Below are positions 13,657-22,421 of a stretch of DNA of 64,000 nt, in pieces. The stretch comes from Leifsonia sp. SCN 70-46 (GTDB lineage Bacteria; Actinomycetota; Actinomycetes; Actinomycetales; Microbacteriaceae): positions 1,491,559 to 1,555,558 of the forward strand of contig MEFY01000002.1 in the NCBI GenBank assembly GCA_001725325.1, in the 5' to 3' direction. Within the stretch, counting starts at the first letter, position 1. Every line of letters begins with the position of its first letter. The notes beneath the pieces were generated by a model, which saw nothing but the letters and a program-made list of their open reading frames with translations, was not told the DNA's origin and ran no database searches. The translations under genes and the position numbers were made by a program.

Positions 13657-15689
13657 GCCGCGAGTGCTGCGGGCCCGAGGAGGAGTCGACCCGCCAGCCG
13701 CTTCTGCTGACGCCCCGCGAGCCGACGCCCCAGCCCGTTGAGGACGGCGCTCATCACGACGACCACCATGATGATGCTGACGACGATCACGACCACGGCG
13801 GGGCCGACGAGTTCGTGCCCTGGTGGCGCGACCGCCACCTGCTGATCCCCATCGCCGCGGGCCTGCTGCTCGCGGTCGGCTACATCCTCGAATGGACCGG
13901 AGTCGGGTTACCGGCGACGATCGTGCTCGCCCTGGCGCTTATCTCCGGCGCGCTCACGTTCGTGCCCGGTGCGATCAAGCGACTGCTGCGCGGACGTCTG
14001 GGTGTGGGTCTGCTTATGACGATCGCCGCGGTCGGCGCCGTCGCCCTCGGGCACGTGGGAGAGGCCGCCGCACTGGCGTTCCTGTTCTCGATCGCCGAGG
14101 CCCTTGAGGACCGCGCCATGGACAAGGCCAAGACCGGCTTGCGCGCACTGCTGTCGCTCATCCCCGACACGGCCACCATCTCCCGCCTCGGCGGCAACGT
14201 CGAGATCCCGGCGAGCGAGCTGCGCGTGCTTGACATCCTCGTCGTGCGCCCGGGCGACCGGGTCGCCACCGACGGAATCGTCGTCAGCGGACGCAGCAGC
14301 ATCGACACCTCCGCCATAACCGGAGAGTCCATCCCCGTCGAGCTCGGACCCGGTGACCGCGTGCCGGCAGGTTCCATCAACGGCAGCGGGGCACTGCAGC
14401 TCGAGGCCACCGCCGACGGCCGCGACAACTCCCTGACCAAGATCGTCGAACTCGTCGAACAAGCCAACGCCCGCAAGGGGGAGCGTGCGCGACTCGCCGA
14501 CCGTATCGCCAAACCCCTCGTACCCGCCGTGCTGATCCTCGCCGCCCTCGTCGTGATCTTCGGCTTCATCATCGGCGAGCCGCTGCTGTGGACCGAGCGC
14601 GCACTCGTCGTTCTCGTCGCCGCGTCCCCTTGCGCGCTGGCGATCGCCGTGCCGGTCACCGTCATCTCCGCGATCGGCTCCGCCAGCAAGTTCGGTGTCA
14701 TCATCAAGTCCGGTGAGGCGTTCGAGCAGCTCGGCACGATCACGCAGGTCGCCTTCGACAAGACCGGCACCCTCACCCAGGGCAAGCCTGTCGTCGTAGT
14801 CACCCGCGCCGCCGACGGCACCGACGAGACGACGGTGCGCGACATCGCCGCGGGCCTCGAAGCACACAGCACCCACCCGCTCGGCGCCGCGATCATCGCG
14901 GCCAGCCACAACCCCGCCACCGTCGCCGACGTCCAGGAGCAACCGGGCCACGGCATCACCGGCGTCGTCAACGGGCAGCCTGCCCGCGTCGGAAGCCCAC
15001 GCTGGATCCTCGCCGGCCGCCTCGCAGCCGATGCCGAAGCGCTCGAGGAGCAGGGGATGACCGTCGTCGTCGTCGAGGTCGCCGGATCCGACATCGGCAT
15101 CCTTGGCATCCGCGACGAGCTCAAACCCGAAGCGGTAGAGACCGTCCGGCAACTGACCGCGACGGGCATAGCGACCATCATGCTCACCGGCGACAACGAC
15201 CGCACCGCGCGCGCCATCGCCGCCCAGGTCGGCATCAGCGACGTGCGGGCCCAGCTGCTGCCTGCCGACAAGGCGGCCGCGATCGAGGAGTTCGCCCGCA
15301 CCCGCCCTACGGCCATGGTCGGCGACGGCATCAACGACGCACCCGCCCTCGCCGCGGCGAACGTCGGCATCGCGATGGGCGTCACAGGATCGGACGCCGC
15401 CATCGAGTCCGCCTCCGTCGCCTTCACTGGCAACGACCTACGCCTACTGCCCGCAGCCCTCCTCCACGCCCGACGAGGCCGGCTGATCATGACCGGCAAC
15501 ATCGCGCTCTCGCTGGGCATCATCGTCGTGCTGTTCCCGCTCGCCCTGCTCGGCGTGCTGGGCCTGGCTGGTGTCGTGCTCGTCCACGAGATCGCCGAAG
15601 TCATCGTCATCCTCAACGGAGTCAGAGCTTCACGCAGACCGGCAATGAGATCGAGGGTGCATCAGGGGTCGCCCAACTTGGCCGGGTAG
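13653..15689 (+). CDS. heavy-metal P1B-type ATPase with SPC motif
   Basis: A metal efflux pump of the cytoplasmic membrane, 678 residues from GTG 13653. The N terminus has a CC pair and a His/Asp-rich metal-binding segment (HHDDHHDDADDDHDH) and no CxxC domain. The membrane metal site is S325-P326-C327, the phosphorylation site is D369 in DKTGT, and the hinge is GDGINDAPA. SPC rather than CPC is typical of the P1B-4 subgroup (cobalt/zinc/iron-type and some cadmium pumps), and the last helices carry HEIAEVIVILNG. Control by CmtR suggests Cd or Pb export. Exact ion choice is uncertain. Confidence 0.9.
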   Translation: MSRECCGPEEESTRQPLLLTPREPTPQPVEDGAHHDDHHDDADDDHDHGGADEFVPWWRDRHLLIPIAAGLLLAVGYILEWTGVGLPATIVLALALISGALTFVPGAIKRLLRGRLGVGLLMTIAAVGAVALGHVGEAAALAFLFSIAEALEDRAMDKAKTGLRALLSLIPDTATISRLGGNVEIPASELRVLDILVVRPGDRVATDGIVVSGRSSIDTSAITGESIPVELGPGDRVPAGSINGSGALQLEATADGRDNSLTKIVELVEQANARKGERARLADRIAKPLVPAVLILAALVVIFGFIIGEPLLWTERALVVLVAASPCALAIAVPVTVISAIGSASKFGVIIKSGEAFEQLGTITQVAFDKTGTLTQGKPVVVVTRAADGTDETTVRDIAAGLEAHSTHPLGAAIIAASHNPATVADVQEQPGHGITGVVNGQPARVGSPRWILAGRLAADAEALEEQGMTVVVVEVAGSDIGILGIRDELKPEAVETVRQLTATGIATIMLTGDNDRTARAIAAQVGISDVRAQLLPADKAAAIEEFARTRPTAMVGDGINDAPALAAANVGIAMGVTGSDAAIESASVAFTGNDLRLLPAALLHARRGRLIMTGNIALSLGIIVVLFPLALLGVLGLAGVVLVHEIAEVIVILNGVRASRRPAMRSRVHQGSPNLAG

Positions 15690-15698
15690 CGTCGCGGT

Positions 15699-16142
15699 AT
15701 GGATCCCGTCGCACGTCCCAGCCCGCTCGCCCGCCCGGCCCGCGCCATTGGAGGCGCCCTCATCGCGGCAGCGCTGACTGCGTCGCTCGTCGGGTGCTCC
15801 GCTCTCGGGGACGTCGTGGGACAGCAGGTGGGCAGTGCTGCGTGCACCGTGGGCTCCGGTGTGATCAAGCAGACCGCATCCGATGTCGCCACAGCCGCGG
15901 CCGACGTCAAGGTGAATCCTGCGGCAGCGCTGGCCTCACTTCAAGCTACTGAAGCGGCGCTCGCGGTAGCGGCCGTGAGCTTCACGGAAGAGCCGGCCGC
16001 CTCTGCCATCGTTTCGGCGCAGGCCGCCCTCGTCGAACTGACCACGATCGCCACCGATGCCTCAAACGGAGTCGCAATCGATGAGCAGGCGTTGGCTGCA
16101 GCGGCCGAGAACGTCGCCAAGCAGCTGTCCGGAGTCTGCTGA
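15699..16142 (+). CDS. predicted lipoprotein, unknown function
   Basis: A protein of 147 residues with a signal peptide and lipobox LVGC, so it is anchored outside the membrane. The mature part is Ala-rich and helical with two further cysteines (SAACTV near the start and the terminal GVC). No family recognised. It lies 10 bp after the metal ATPase and may be co-transcribed with it, which would fit a surface metal-binding role; this is inference. Confidence 0.7.
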   Translation: MDPVARPSPLARPARAIGGALIAAALTASLVGCSALGDVVGQQVGSAACTVGSGVIKQTASDVATAAADVKVNPAAALASLQATEAALAVAAVSFTEEPAASAIVSAQAALVELTTIATDASNGVAIDEQALAAAAENVAKQLSGVC

Positions 16143-16143
16143 C

Positions 16144-16764
16144 CTAAGGCAGCCACGCCTGCGGATCGACCCGACTGCCATCCACATAGACCTCGAAGTG
16201 CAGGTGGTAGAAGGTCACATAGCCAGTGTCGCCAGTCGACCCGATGACCTCGCCCGCGCTGACAGTCTGGCCTTCCACCACGGTCGGGGAGCCGGAGATC
16301 ATGTGCGCGTAGAGCGTGGAGACCCCATCTCCATGGTCGATCTTCACGTACTGACCCCACCCGCTGTCGTCCTGGACCACCGCGGTGACGACGCCCGCTG
16401 AGGCGGCTACGATGGGGGAGCCGTAAGCGCCCATGATGTCGATCCCGTTGTGGAACTCTCCTCCGTCGCGCCACCCATAACGGTCGTTCACCGGGGCATC
16501 CGACGGCCACACCTCGAGGCGGCCGCCGCCGGCTATCGTCGCGCTCTGCGTGGGCGGGATGATCTCCACACCGAACGAATCGCGTGCGACGGGTGCAGGC
16601 GGGTTGGCCGAGACGAACATGCTCTGGGGCTCTGGAGGCAAGGGCTCGAACTCGGCGGGGGTGGTCGCTCCAGCCTGCTGGCTGGGTTCAGCAATGGCGA
16701 CAGCGGGGACGCTGAGGCCGAGCATGAGCGCGCCGAGGGCGCAGAAAGTTACAGGCCGAATCAA
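16144..16764 (-). CDS. secreted M23 (LytM) peptidase
   Basis: A zinc metallopeptidase for cell-wall peptides, 206 residues from TTG 16764, with an N-terminal signal peptide. The catalytic domain (about 110-206) shows the metal ligands HNGID (HxxxD) and HLHFEV (HxH) plus GDTGYVTFYH. The proline-rich middle may span the wall. It converges on the lipoprotein gene with one base between them. A second, longer M23 protein is encoded at 26307. Confidence 0.85.
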   Translation of the reverse strand: MIRPVTFCALGALMLGLSVPAVAIAEPSQQAGATTPAEFEPLPPEPQSMFVSANPPAPVARDSFGVEIIPPTQSATIAGGGRLEVWPSDAPVNDRYGWRDGGEFHNGIDIMGAYGSPIVAASAGVVTAVVQDDSGWGQYVKIDHGDGVSTLYAHMISGSPTVVEGQTVSAGEVIGSTGDTGYVTFYHLHFEVYVDGSRVDPQAWLP

Positions 16765-17024
16765 GGAATCTCTTTCGTGACAGGGTCAGCTGAGGGCACA
16801 GCCTCGCCACTCAGATGCGCTTCATTCGTCGCTTCGAGCGTGGCGCTGACCACTCGCCCTCCGTTGGTCGCGTGGGTTCGGGTTCGATCGCGCCCCAAGC
16901 TAAGCAGCGTTCCTGAACAGAAACCGAGAGTGGTCGGCTGCCCGAAACTCTCAATGGCCTCTCAGGCATCGCGTGAGTGCGGCTGCTACTGTCGGGCTGT
17001 CCCGAGGTAAACAGGAGGTGTGCG

Positions 17025-17414
17025 GTGCCCGCGTGGAAGCGCATCCTCCTTGCCGCAATCGGGATCCCGGCCCTGGTTTTCGGCCTCTTCGCAATGCATG
17101 CACTGACCTCCGACTCGACGACACAGACCGACTCACACGTCGTTGCGCAGGTGCTGGCCGACCCCTCCACGGGCGCCGCGACCGACTCGTCCACAGCAGC
17201 GATCGCCTGTGACGAGGTGTGCGCGACCGCCCACGACCTCCTCACTGCGAGCTGCGTGCTCGGGTTGTTCCTCGCTTTGATGCTTCTGCTGCCCGCCGCG
17301 ATTCCGAGCTGGGGCGAAGCTGCGCGTCGGCTTGCGCAAACCGGCACGCGTGCCCGCGGCCTAATTCCTACCCCAACCGCCTCCCTCGAACTTCTCTCGA
17401 TTAGCCGAATCTGA
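17025..17414 (+). CDS. small two-span membrane protein (DUF6153-like), paralogue of 22422
   Basis: A protein of 129 residues from GTG 17025, set by AGGAGG 6 nt upstream. Two hydrophobic helices (residues about 7-26 and 70-92) flank an extracytoplasmic loop with His, Asp and two Cys (ACDEVCATAHD). It ends SLELLSISRI, almost the same as the end of the protein at 22422 (SLTTLSISRT), which shows that the two are paralogues. The function is unknown; the loop composition and setting suggest metal handling. Confidence 0.65.
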   Translation: MPAWKRILLAAIGIPALVFGLFAMHALTSDSTTQTDSHVVAQVLADPSTGAATDSSTAAIACDEVCATAHDLLTASCVLGLFLALMLLLPAAIPSWGEAARRLAQTGTRARGLIPTPTASLELLSISRI

Positions 17415-17495
17415 TCTGACGTCGCGCCGGTCCGCTCACGCGGACCTTCAGCACGTCCGGATTCCATTGACCGAGCGAACAGGCAGGTACCCTCC

Positions 17496-19103
17496 TTGCG
17501 TAGTCCTACGCAGATCGCACATGCGCGCCCCGATGACCACTTCGACAACGAGCCCCGCGACGTCCAGAACCCCGCGCTGACGCCCATCGAGTGGATGCGC
17601 TGGGCGTGGCGCCTGCTCACCAGCATGCGGACAGCGCTGTTGCTTCTACTGCTGATGGCCATCGCGGCCGTGCCAGGTTCCCTCGTGCCTCAGCGCACCT
17701 CCGACCCCAACGGCGTGGCGTTGCTGTACCGCGATGACGCCGCGCGGGCACAAATGCTGGAGTTCTTCCAGCTCTTCAACGTCTACACGTCAGTGTGGTT
17801 CTCGGCGATCTACCTGCTTCTCTTCGTCTCGCTCATCGGCTGTGTGATCCCTCGAGCTCGGCACCACTGGACGGCGCTGCGACAGATCCCGCCGCGCACG
17901 CCCGCCCGCCTCAGTCGACTTCCCGCCCACGTGACCACCACCCTCTCCGACGAGAACGGCAACGAGCTAGCGCGACGTGCCGGCATGCTTCTGCGCTCGA
18001 AGGGGTACCGGATCGCCTTTTACGGCACAGACACCGAGAGCCCCTCAGTCGCTGCCGAGCGGGGGTACGCACGTGAGAGCGGCAACCTGCTCTTCCACGT
18101 GTCGCTCGTCGGCATCCTGGTCGCGGTCGCCGTCGCTGGCGGATTCCGCTACACCGGCCAGCGCGTCATCGTCGAAGGCGAAACCTTCACCAACGCCCGT
18201 GGCGCATTCGACTCCTTCACTCCGGGGCCCTTCTTCCTCGATTCGAACCTCCCCCCGTTCTCCGTCAGTCTCGACGCTTTCGAAGTGACCTACGTCGAGG
18301 ACGATCCCGGCGCTCTCGGCTTCATCACCGACTACACCGCGCGAGTCACGACCAAGAGCCTCGGTTCCGATCCAGCATCCAGCACCGTGAAGGTCAACGA
18401 GCCGCTCACGATCGACGGCATCGACATCTATCTGTTAGGGAACGGATACGCGCCCTCGATCATCATCCGCGACCTCGCCGGACGGGTCGTGCTCGACGAG
18501 ACCATCGCCTTCCTCCCTCAGGACGGCAACCTGACCAGTCTCGGCGTCGTGAAGGTACCGGACGGCCTCGCCGAGCAGGTCGGGATCATCGGATTCTTCT
18601 ACCCCACCCAATCAACCCTTGACTCAGGCGCGTACGCATCGGTCTACCCCGACCTGGTCAACCCCGTCATGACCCTCAACGTCTTCACCGGCGACCTCGG
18701 CATCGACGACGGAACCCCGAGGTCCGTCTACTCGCTCGACACCTCTAGCATGCGCCAGCTCACGGGCGGAACGAGCGGCGCCGACTCGCTTGAGCTTCGC
18801 CCGGGAGATGAGGTCGACCTCCCGAACGGGCTCGGCACGATCGAGTTCGCGTCGGTGAGCCGTTTCGCCTCCTTCGACATGGCGTTCGACCCGACGAAAT
18901 TCCCCGTGCTGGTCTTCACGCTGCTCGGGCTGATCGGCCTGGGCCTGGGGCTGTTCGTGCCTCGACGACGCGTGTGGTTCCAGTTCACCCGTTCCGAGGG
19001 CGGCACGAGCATGGAGGGTGGCGCGCTCGCTCGAGGCGATGATCCCCGCCTGGACGACGCGCTGCGCGATCTCAGTCGAGCGATTGCGGGGAGCCCGCGA
19101 TGA
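17496..19103 (+). CDS. resB: cytochrome c biogenesis protein ResB
   Basis: A membrane protein of 535 residues that, with ResC/CcsA, carries haem outward and joins it to apocytochrome c. It starts (TTG 17496) with a cytoplasmic tail, then hydrophobic helices around 40-60, 100-120 and 200-215, a large external domain and a last helix (VLVFTLLGLIGLGLGLFV). The SMRTALLLLLLMAIAAVPGS motif is typical. No CcsA partner lies in the element, so it may work with the chromosomal one. It overlaps the next small gene by ATGA. Confidence 0.9.
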   Translation: MRSPTQIAHARPDDHFDNEPRDVQNPALTPIEWMRWAWRLLTSMRTALLLLLLMAIAAVPGSLVPQRTSDPNGVALLYRDDAARAQMLEFFQLFNVYTSVWFSAIYLLLFVSLIGCVIPRARHHWTALRQIPPRTPARLSRLPAHVTTTLSDENGNELARRAGMLLRSKGYRIAFYGTDTESPSVAAERGYARESGNLLFHVSLVGILVAVAVAGGFRYTGQRVIVEGETFTNARGAFDSFTPGPFFLDSNLPPFSVSLDAFEVTYVEDDPGALGFITDYTARVTTKSLGSDPASSTVKVNEPLTIDGIDIYLLGNGYAPSIIIRDLAGRVVLDETIAFLPQDGNLTSLGVVKVPDGLAEQVGIIGFFYPTQSTLDSGAYASVYPDLVNPVMTLNVFTGDLGIDDGTPRSVYSLDTSSMRQLTGGTSGADSLELRPGDEVDLPNGLGTIEFASVSRFASFDMAFDPTKFPVLVFTLLGLIGLGLGLFVPRRRVWFQFTRSEGGTSMEGGALARGDDPRLDDALRDLSRAIAGSPR

Positions 19104-19282
19104 ATCAGGACAACTGGTGGCTTAACGCCTTCTGGTCGCTAGCGCCGACGGTGTCGGTAGGACTGATCTTCTGGTTCGTCGTGCGCGCGATCATCAACGC
19201 GGATCGCAACGAGCGGAAGATGCATGCCAAAGTCGACGCAGAGGAGCGGGCGAAGCTGGCGCGACAGGAGTCGGAGTCATGA
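19100..19282 (+). CDS. small membrane protein (60 aa) between resB and the CHAP gene
   Basis: One transmembrane helix (about residues 8-28, FWSLAPTVSVGLIFWFVVRA) and a charged cytoplasmic tail. It is coupled to genes on both sides by 4-bp overlaps, which supports expression. The function is unknown. The size and position resemble small accessory proteins of cytochrome maturation, but no homology is claimed. Confidence 0.7.
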   Translation: MNQDNWWLNAFWSLAPTVSVGLIFWFVVRAIINADRNERKMHAKVDAEERAKLARQESES

Positions 19283-20073
19283 CCCACGCCTCCCTACCCA
19301 AACGGCGAGACGCTCGACTCTCCGAGCAAGCGCTGCGACGTAGTCTCCGAGCGCGGCGATCGAAAGCTGACGCAGCAGCGGCCGCACCCGAGCCCGCGAA
19401 GCCTGCTGCCAAACAGCGGATCCGGGTGTTCGGCGCCATGAGTGTCGCGGCCGCACTCTTCGCTATTGCGGGGCTACCGGCTTACGGCGCCGGAACCTCC
19501 CCAAACCCAGCAGTATCGCCAGTGGGCGAAGTCCAGACCCTCAAGGTCAACGCCGACATCACCGTCGCCGCGCCCACCCGCGATCCCTTCCGCGCCACGA
19601 GCCCCGAGCAGCTCGCCGAACTCGCGCTCCAGCAGACCTACCTGGCCTCGGGCGCGCAATCCCTCGGCGACGATTACCCCTGGCCGTACGAGGCGACCGA
19701 CGATGAAGGCGGCCCGCTCTCGCCCCTCAACTACTACTACCGCGAATGCGTCGACTTCGTCGCATGGCGACTGAACCGCGACGCCGGATTCCCCGTCGCG
19801 CCTTTCAAATGGAAATGGGCGGACCTGACGCCGAACGGCGGCGACGGAAGTCAGTGGCTGTTCGCCTGGCGCTCGAACGGCTGGCCTGTCAGCGACACCC
19901 CGATACCCGGATCGGTCGCCTACACCGGAGGCAACCACGTCGCCTACGTGAAGCAAGTCCTCGACGGCGGCTTCGTCGTACTCGAGGAATACAACTGGGT
20001 GCCGCACGTCTACAGCCAACGCACGGTGCCCATCTCGACCGTCGTTGCCTTCCTCTACCCACCACCCGCCTAG
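19279..20073 (+). CDS. CHAP-domain cell-wall amidase/peptidase
   Basis: A protein of 264 residues with an N-terminal basic region, a hydrophobic export segment (about 54-70) and a C-terminal CHAP domain. The domain has the Cys of YYRECVDFVAWRLN and the His of GGNHVAYVKQV, followed by VLEEYNW. It probably cuts peptidoglycan amide bonds outside the membrane. It is coupled to the small membrane protein upstream. Confidence 0.82.
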   Translation: MTHASLPKRRDARLSEQALRRSLRARRSKADAAAAAPEPAKPAAKQRIRVFGAMSVAAALFAIAGLPAYGAGTSPNPAVSPVGEVQTLKVNADITVAAPTRDPFRATSPEQLAELALQQTYLASGAQSLGDDYPWPYEATDDEGGPLSPLNYYYRECVDFVAWRLNRDAGFPVAPFKWKWADLTPNGGDGSQWLFAWRSNGWPVSDTPIPGSVAYTGGNHVAYVKQVLDGGFVVLEEYNWVPHVYSQRTVPISTVVAFLYPPPA

Positions 20074-20094
20074 ACCCAACAAAAAGGAGAGACC

Positions 20095-20373
20095 ATGAAA
20101 TGCCCCATCGACGACAGCCAGCTCGTCATGACAGAACGTTCCGGTATCGAGATCGACTACTGCCCTCAATGCCGAGGAGTCTGGCTCGACCGCGGCGAGC
20201 TCGACAAAATCCTCGAGCGTTCAGCGGGTAGCACCGTCCCGCAATCCCAGCAGCAGCAGGGTCCGCTCGGCGGCCTGCTCAACCGCGGCGGTCACCATGG
20301 CGGCGGCCACGGCACCGACCAGTACGGGCGTCGACGCAAGAAGGAGAGCTGGCTCAGTGAGCTCTTCGATTAA
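20095..20373 (+). CDS. zinc-ribbon (TFIIB-like) protein
   Basis: A protein of 92 residues. The N-terminal zinc ribbon has C3PID at the start and CPQCRGVWLDRGEL later, the usual signature of the zf-TFIIB small protein family. The C-terminal part is rich in Gly, His and Gln (NRGGHHGGGHG), a possible metal-binding tail. AAAGGAGA precedes the ATG. Position just upstream of the zinc-type CDF exporter hints at a zinc link. Confidence 0.75.
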   Translation: MKCPIDDSQLVMTERSGIEIDYCPQCRGVWLDRGELDKILERSAGSTVPQSQQQQGPLGGLLNRGGHHGGGHGTDQYGRRRKKESWLSELFD

Positions 20374-20386
20374 ATCTATGTACACT

Positions 20387-20400
20387 TGTTCATATGAACA
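20387..20400. promoter_or_regulatory. palindromic operator upstream of the CDF exporter
   Basis: TGTTCATATGAACA is a perfect 14-bp palindrome, with weaker symmetry further out (TACAC left, ACATA right). TATAGC at 20403 could be the -10 box. The likely ligand is the SmtB/CzrA-type protein encoded at 21340. Confidence 0.6.
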
Positions 20401-20425
20401 CATATAGCGTCGCGGCGAGGTCATA

Positions 20426-21328
20426 ATGGGCGAAGGACATTCGCACCCCACCGCGGCAAGTGCGGGGGGTCGGCACCGCCGACCCCTCGTGATCGCCTTC
20501 GCTCTGACGGCGACATACATGGTGGTCGAGTTCGTGGTCGGATTCTCGATTAACTCCCTCGCCCTCATCTCCGATGCCGCCCACATGGGCACGGACGTGC
20601 TCGGGCTGGGAATGGCATTGGCAGCGATCACGCTCGCCAACCGGCCCAAGACGAGCCAACGCACCTACGGCCTCTACCGGCTCGAGGTTCTCGCCGCCCT
20701 CGCCAACGGCATCCTGCTCTTCGGCGTCGCCGGCTACGTCATCTACGAAGCGATCCAGCGATTCAACGAGCCGCCCGAGATCCCCGGCCTGCCACTACTC
20801 CTGACGGCGAGCATCGGTCTGGTGATCAACCTGATCAGCTTCCGACTGCTCATGGCCGGGTCGAAGGAGAGCCTCAACGTCAAGGGCGCCTACCTCGAAG
20901 TCCTGGGCGACCTGCTCGGCTCCGTCGGCGTGATTGTCGCCGCCATCATCTTGTTCACCACAGGGTGGTCGTATGCCGATCCGATCATCGGAGTGGGCAT
21001 CGGACTGTTCATCTTGCCGAGGACGTTCAAGTTGACTCGGCAGGCGGTGCGCATCCTCCTCGAGGTGGCGCCTCCCGAGATCGACATGGATGCCGTGCGC
21101 GCCGACGTGCTCTCCGTCGCGGGAGTCGAGCAGATCCACGACCTGCACGTATGGACGATCACCTCCGGCATGGAGAGCGCGAGCGGCCACATCGTCCTGA
21201 AGGACCGTGCCGACTACGGGACCGTCCTCGACCAGGTGCTCGCGGTGCTCCGCGACAAGCACCACATCGAACACGCCACGATCCAATGCGAGCCCCGTGC
21301 CTTCAACGAAACACCTCACGCCATCTAG
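20426..21328 (+). CDS. czcD: CDF-family cation exporter (CzcD type)
   Basis: Proton antiporter that removes Zn(II), Cd(II) or Co(II) across the membrane, 300 residues. It has six hydrophobic segments, the metal-site helices with ISDAAHMGTD (HxxxD) and EVLGDLLGSVGV, a His-rich N terminus (GHSHP) and a soluble C-terminal domain with DLHVWTITSG. The C-terminal ending HIEHATIQCE fits the CzcD group. A SmtB/CzrA regulator follows 11 bp later in the same operon. Confidence 0.9.
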   Translation: MGEGHSHPTAASAGGRHRRPLVIAFALTATYMVVEFVVGFSINSLALISDAAHMGTDVLGLGMALAAITLANRPKTSQRTYGLYRLEVLAALANGILLFGVAGYVIYEAIQRFNEPPEIPGLPLLLTASIGLVINLISFRLLMAGSKESLNVKGAYLEVLGDLLGSVGVIVAAIILFTTGWSYADPIIGVGIGLFILPRTFKLTRQAVRILLEVAPPEIDMDAVRADVLSVAGVEQIHDLHVWTITSGMESASGHIVLKDRADYGTVLDQVLAVLRDKHHIEHATIQCEPRAFNETPHAI

Positions 21329-21339
21329 GCGGTTACCTT

Positions 21340-21810
21340 ATGACCATGAGCGAACGCAGGACTTCCGAAGACAACCACGTCCACCGGATGGTCAACGCGG
21401 CCCAAGTGGAGAAGGCGAAGGCTGCCATGCCTGCTGACCACGAGATCCATGACCTGGCCGATGTCTTCCACCTGCTCGGCGACCCGAACAGGGTCAAGAT
21501 CCTGATCGCCCTGTCGGGCGGTCGGATGGCCGTCAGGGATATCGCCGCCGTCGTCGAGCTCAGTGAGTCGGCCGTCTCCCACGCTCTGCGCCTGCTGCGC
21601 GCCCACCGAGTAGTGACCGTCGAGCGAGAGGGACGGGTTGCCTACTACGGCCTCGCCGACCTTCACGTGCAGGAACTACTGCGACTCGCGTTGGAGCACA
21701 TCGGCCACTCGATACTCATCCACCCGGCAGACCAGCTCCAGACAGCGGCTGAGCCCGCTGACGACTGCGAGCGACCCCACGATTCGACTTCCCGAGAGGA
21801 ACAACCTTGA
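21340..21810 (+). CDS. SmtB/CzrA-type zinc-responsive repressor
   Basis: An ArsR-family repressor of 156 residues. The HTH is LSESAVSHALRLL. The C-terminal helix carries D107-x-H109-x10-H120-x2-H123, exactly the alpha5 Zn(II)/Co(II) site of SmtB and CzrA, and there are no thiols in the alpha3 position. So it senses zinc-like ions, unlike the two CmtR proteins. It is encoded between the exporter and copC, whose start it overlaps, and probably binds the palindrome at 20387. Confidence 0.9.
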   Translation: MTMSERRTSEDNHVHRMVNAAQVEKAKAAMPADHEIHDLADVFHLLGDPNRVKILIALSGGRMAVRDIAAVVELSESAVSHALRLLRAHRVVTVEREGRVAYYGLADLHVQELLRLALEHIGHSILIHPADQLQTAAEPADDCERPHDSTSREEQP

Positions 21811-22418
21811 CCTCCACCCGCCGTCGCGCTCTTGCGCGCACTGCCGTTCTGACCTTCGCACTTGCCGGTATCCTCACCGTCACCACGGCCACGGCGGCCA
21901 ACGCCCACGACGGGCTCGTCGAGAGCAGCCCTGCTGCCGACTCCACCGTGAGCACGGAAGTGACCAGCATCGACCTCGAGTTCAGCGAGGACTTCCTCGA
22001 CCTGGGCACCGCGACGAGCGCCTTCGCGATCCAGGTCGAAGGCCCCGACGGTAAGTTCTACAACTCCGGGTGCGTGAGCCTCGACGGTGCACGCATCACC
22101 ACAGCTGCCGCCCTCGGCGAATCCGGCGAGTACACCGTCGTGTGGCAAGTCGTCTCGTCCGATGGTCATCCCACCTCGGACTCCTTCGCCTTCACCTATG
22201 ACAAGCCGCAAGACGTCACTGCCGCGACGGGCGTTGCCAACGGGGTCACCTGCGAGAGCGCAACACCGGCCGTCACTCCGGATGCCGAGACCAAGGGCGA
22301 TGAGACAGCCGTCACGCTCATCGTCAGCGGCATCATCGCGGTCCTGATCGTCGTCGGAATCGTCGTGTTCCTCCTGGTGCGTCGCAGCAAACGAACCGCA
22401 ACCACGACCGAGAATTAG
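21807..22418 (+). CDS. copC: CopC-domain extracytoplasmic copper-binding protein
   Basis: A protein of 203 residues. Signal peptide 1-33 ends before HDGLVESSPA, so the mature protein starts near the His that forms the Cu(II) site of CopC; DGHPTSD holds further ligands. A single C-terminal helix (VTLIVSGIIAVLIVVGIVVFLLV) anchors it. A pair of cysteines (SGC, VTC) may form a disulfide. The frame overlaps the regulator stop. The CopD-type partner is at 27488. Confidence 0.85.
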   Translation: MTSTRRRALARTAVLTFALAGILTVTTATAANAHDGLVESSPAADSTVSTEVTSIDLEFSEDFLDLGTATSAFAIQVEGPDGKFYNSGCVSLDGARITTAAALGESGEYTVVWQVVSSDGHPTSDSFAFTYDKPQDVTAATGVANGVTCESATPAVTPDAETKGDETAVTLIVSGIIAVLIVVGIVVFLLVRRSKRTATTTEN

Positions 22419-22421
22419 ACC

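Noticed and set aside
16811-17662. 283-codon minus-strand frame
   Set aside because: It overlaps the DUF6153-like gene with an AGGAGG site and the start of resB; Ser/Arg-rich composition and no recognisable domain.
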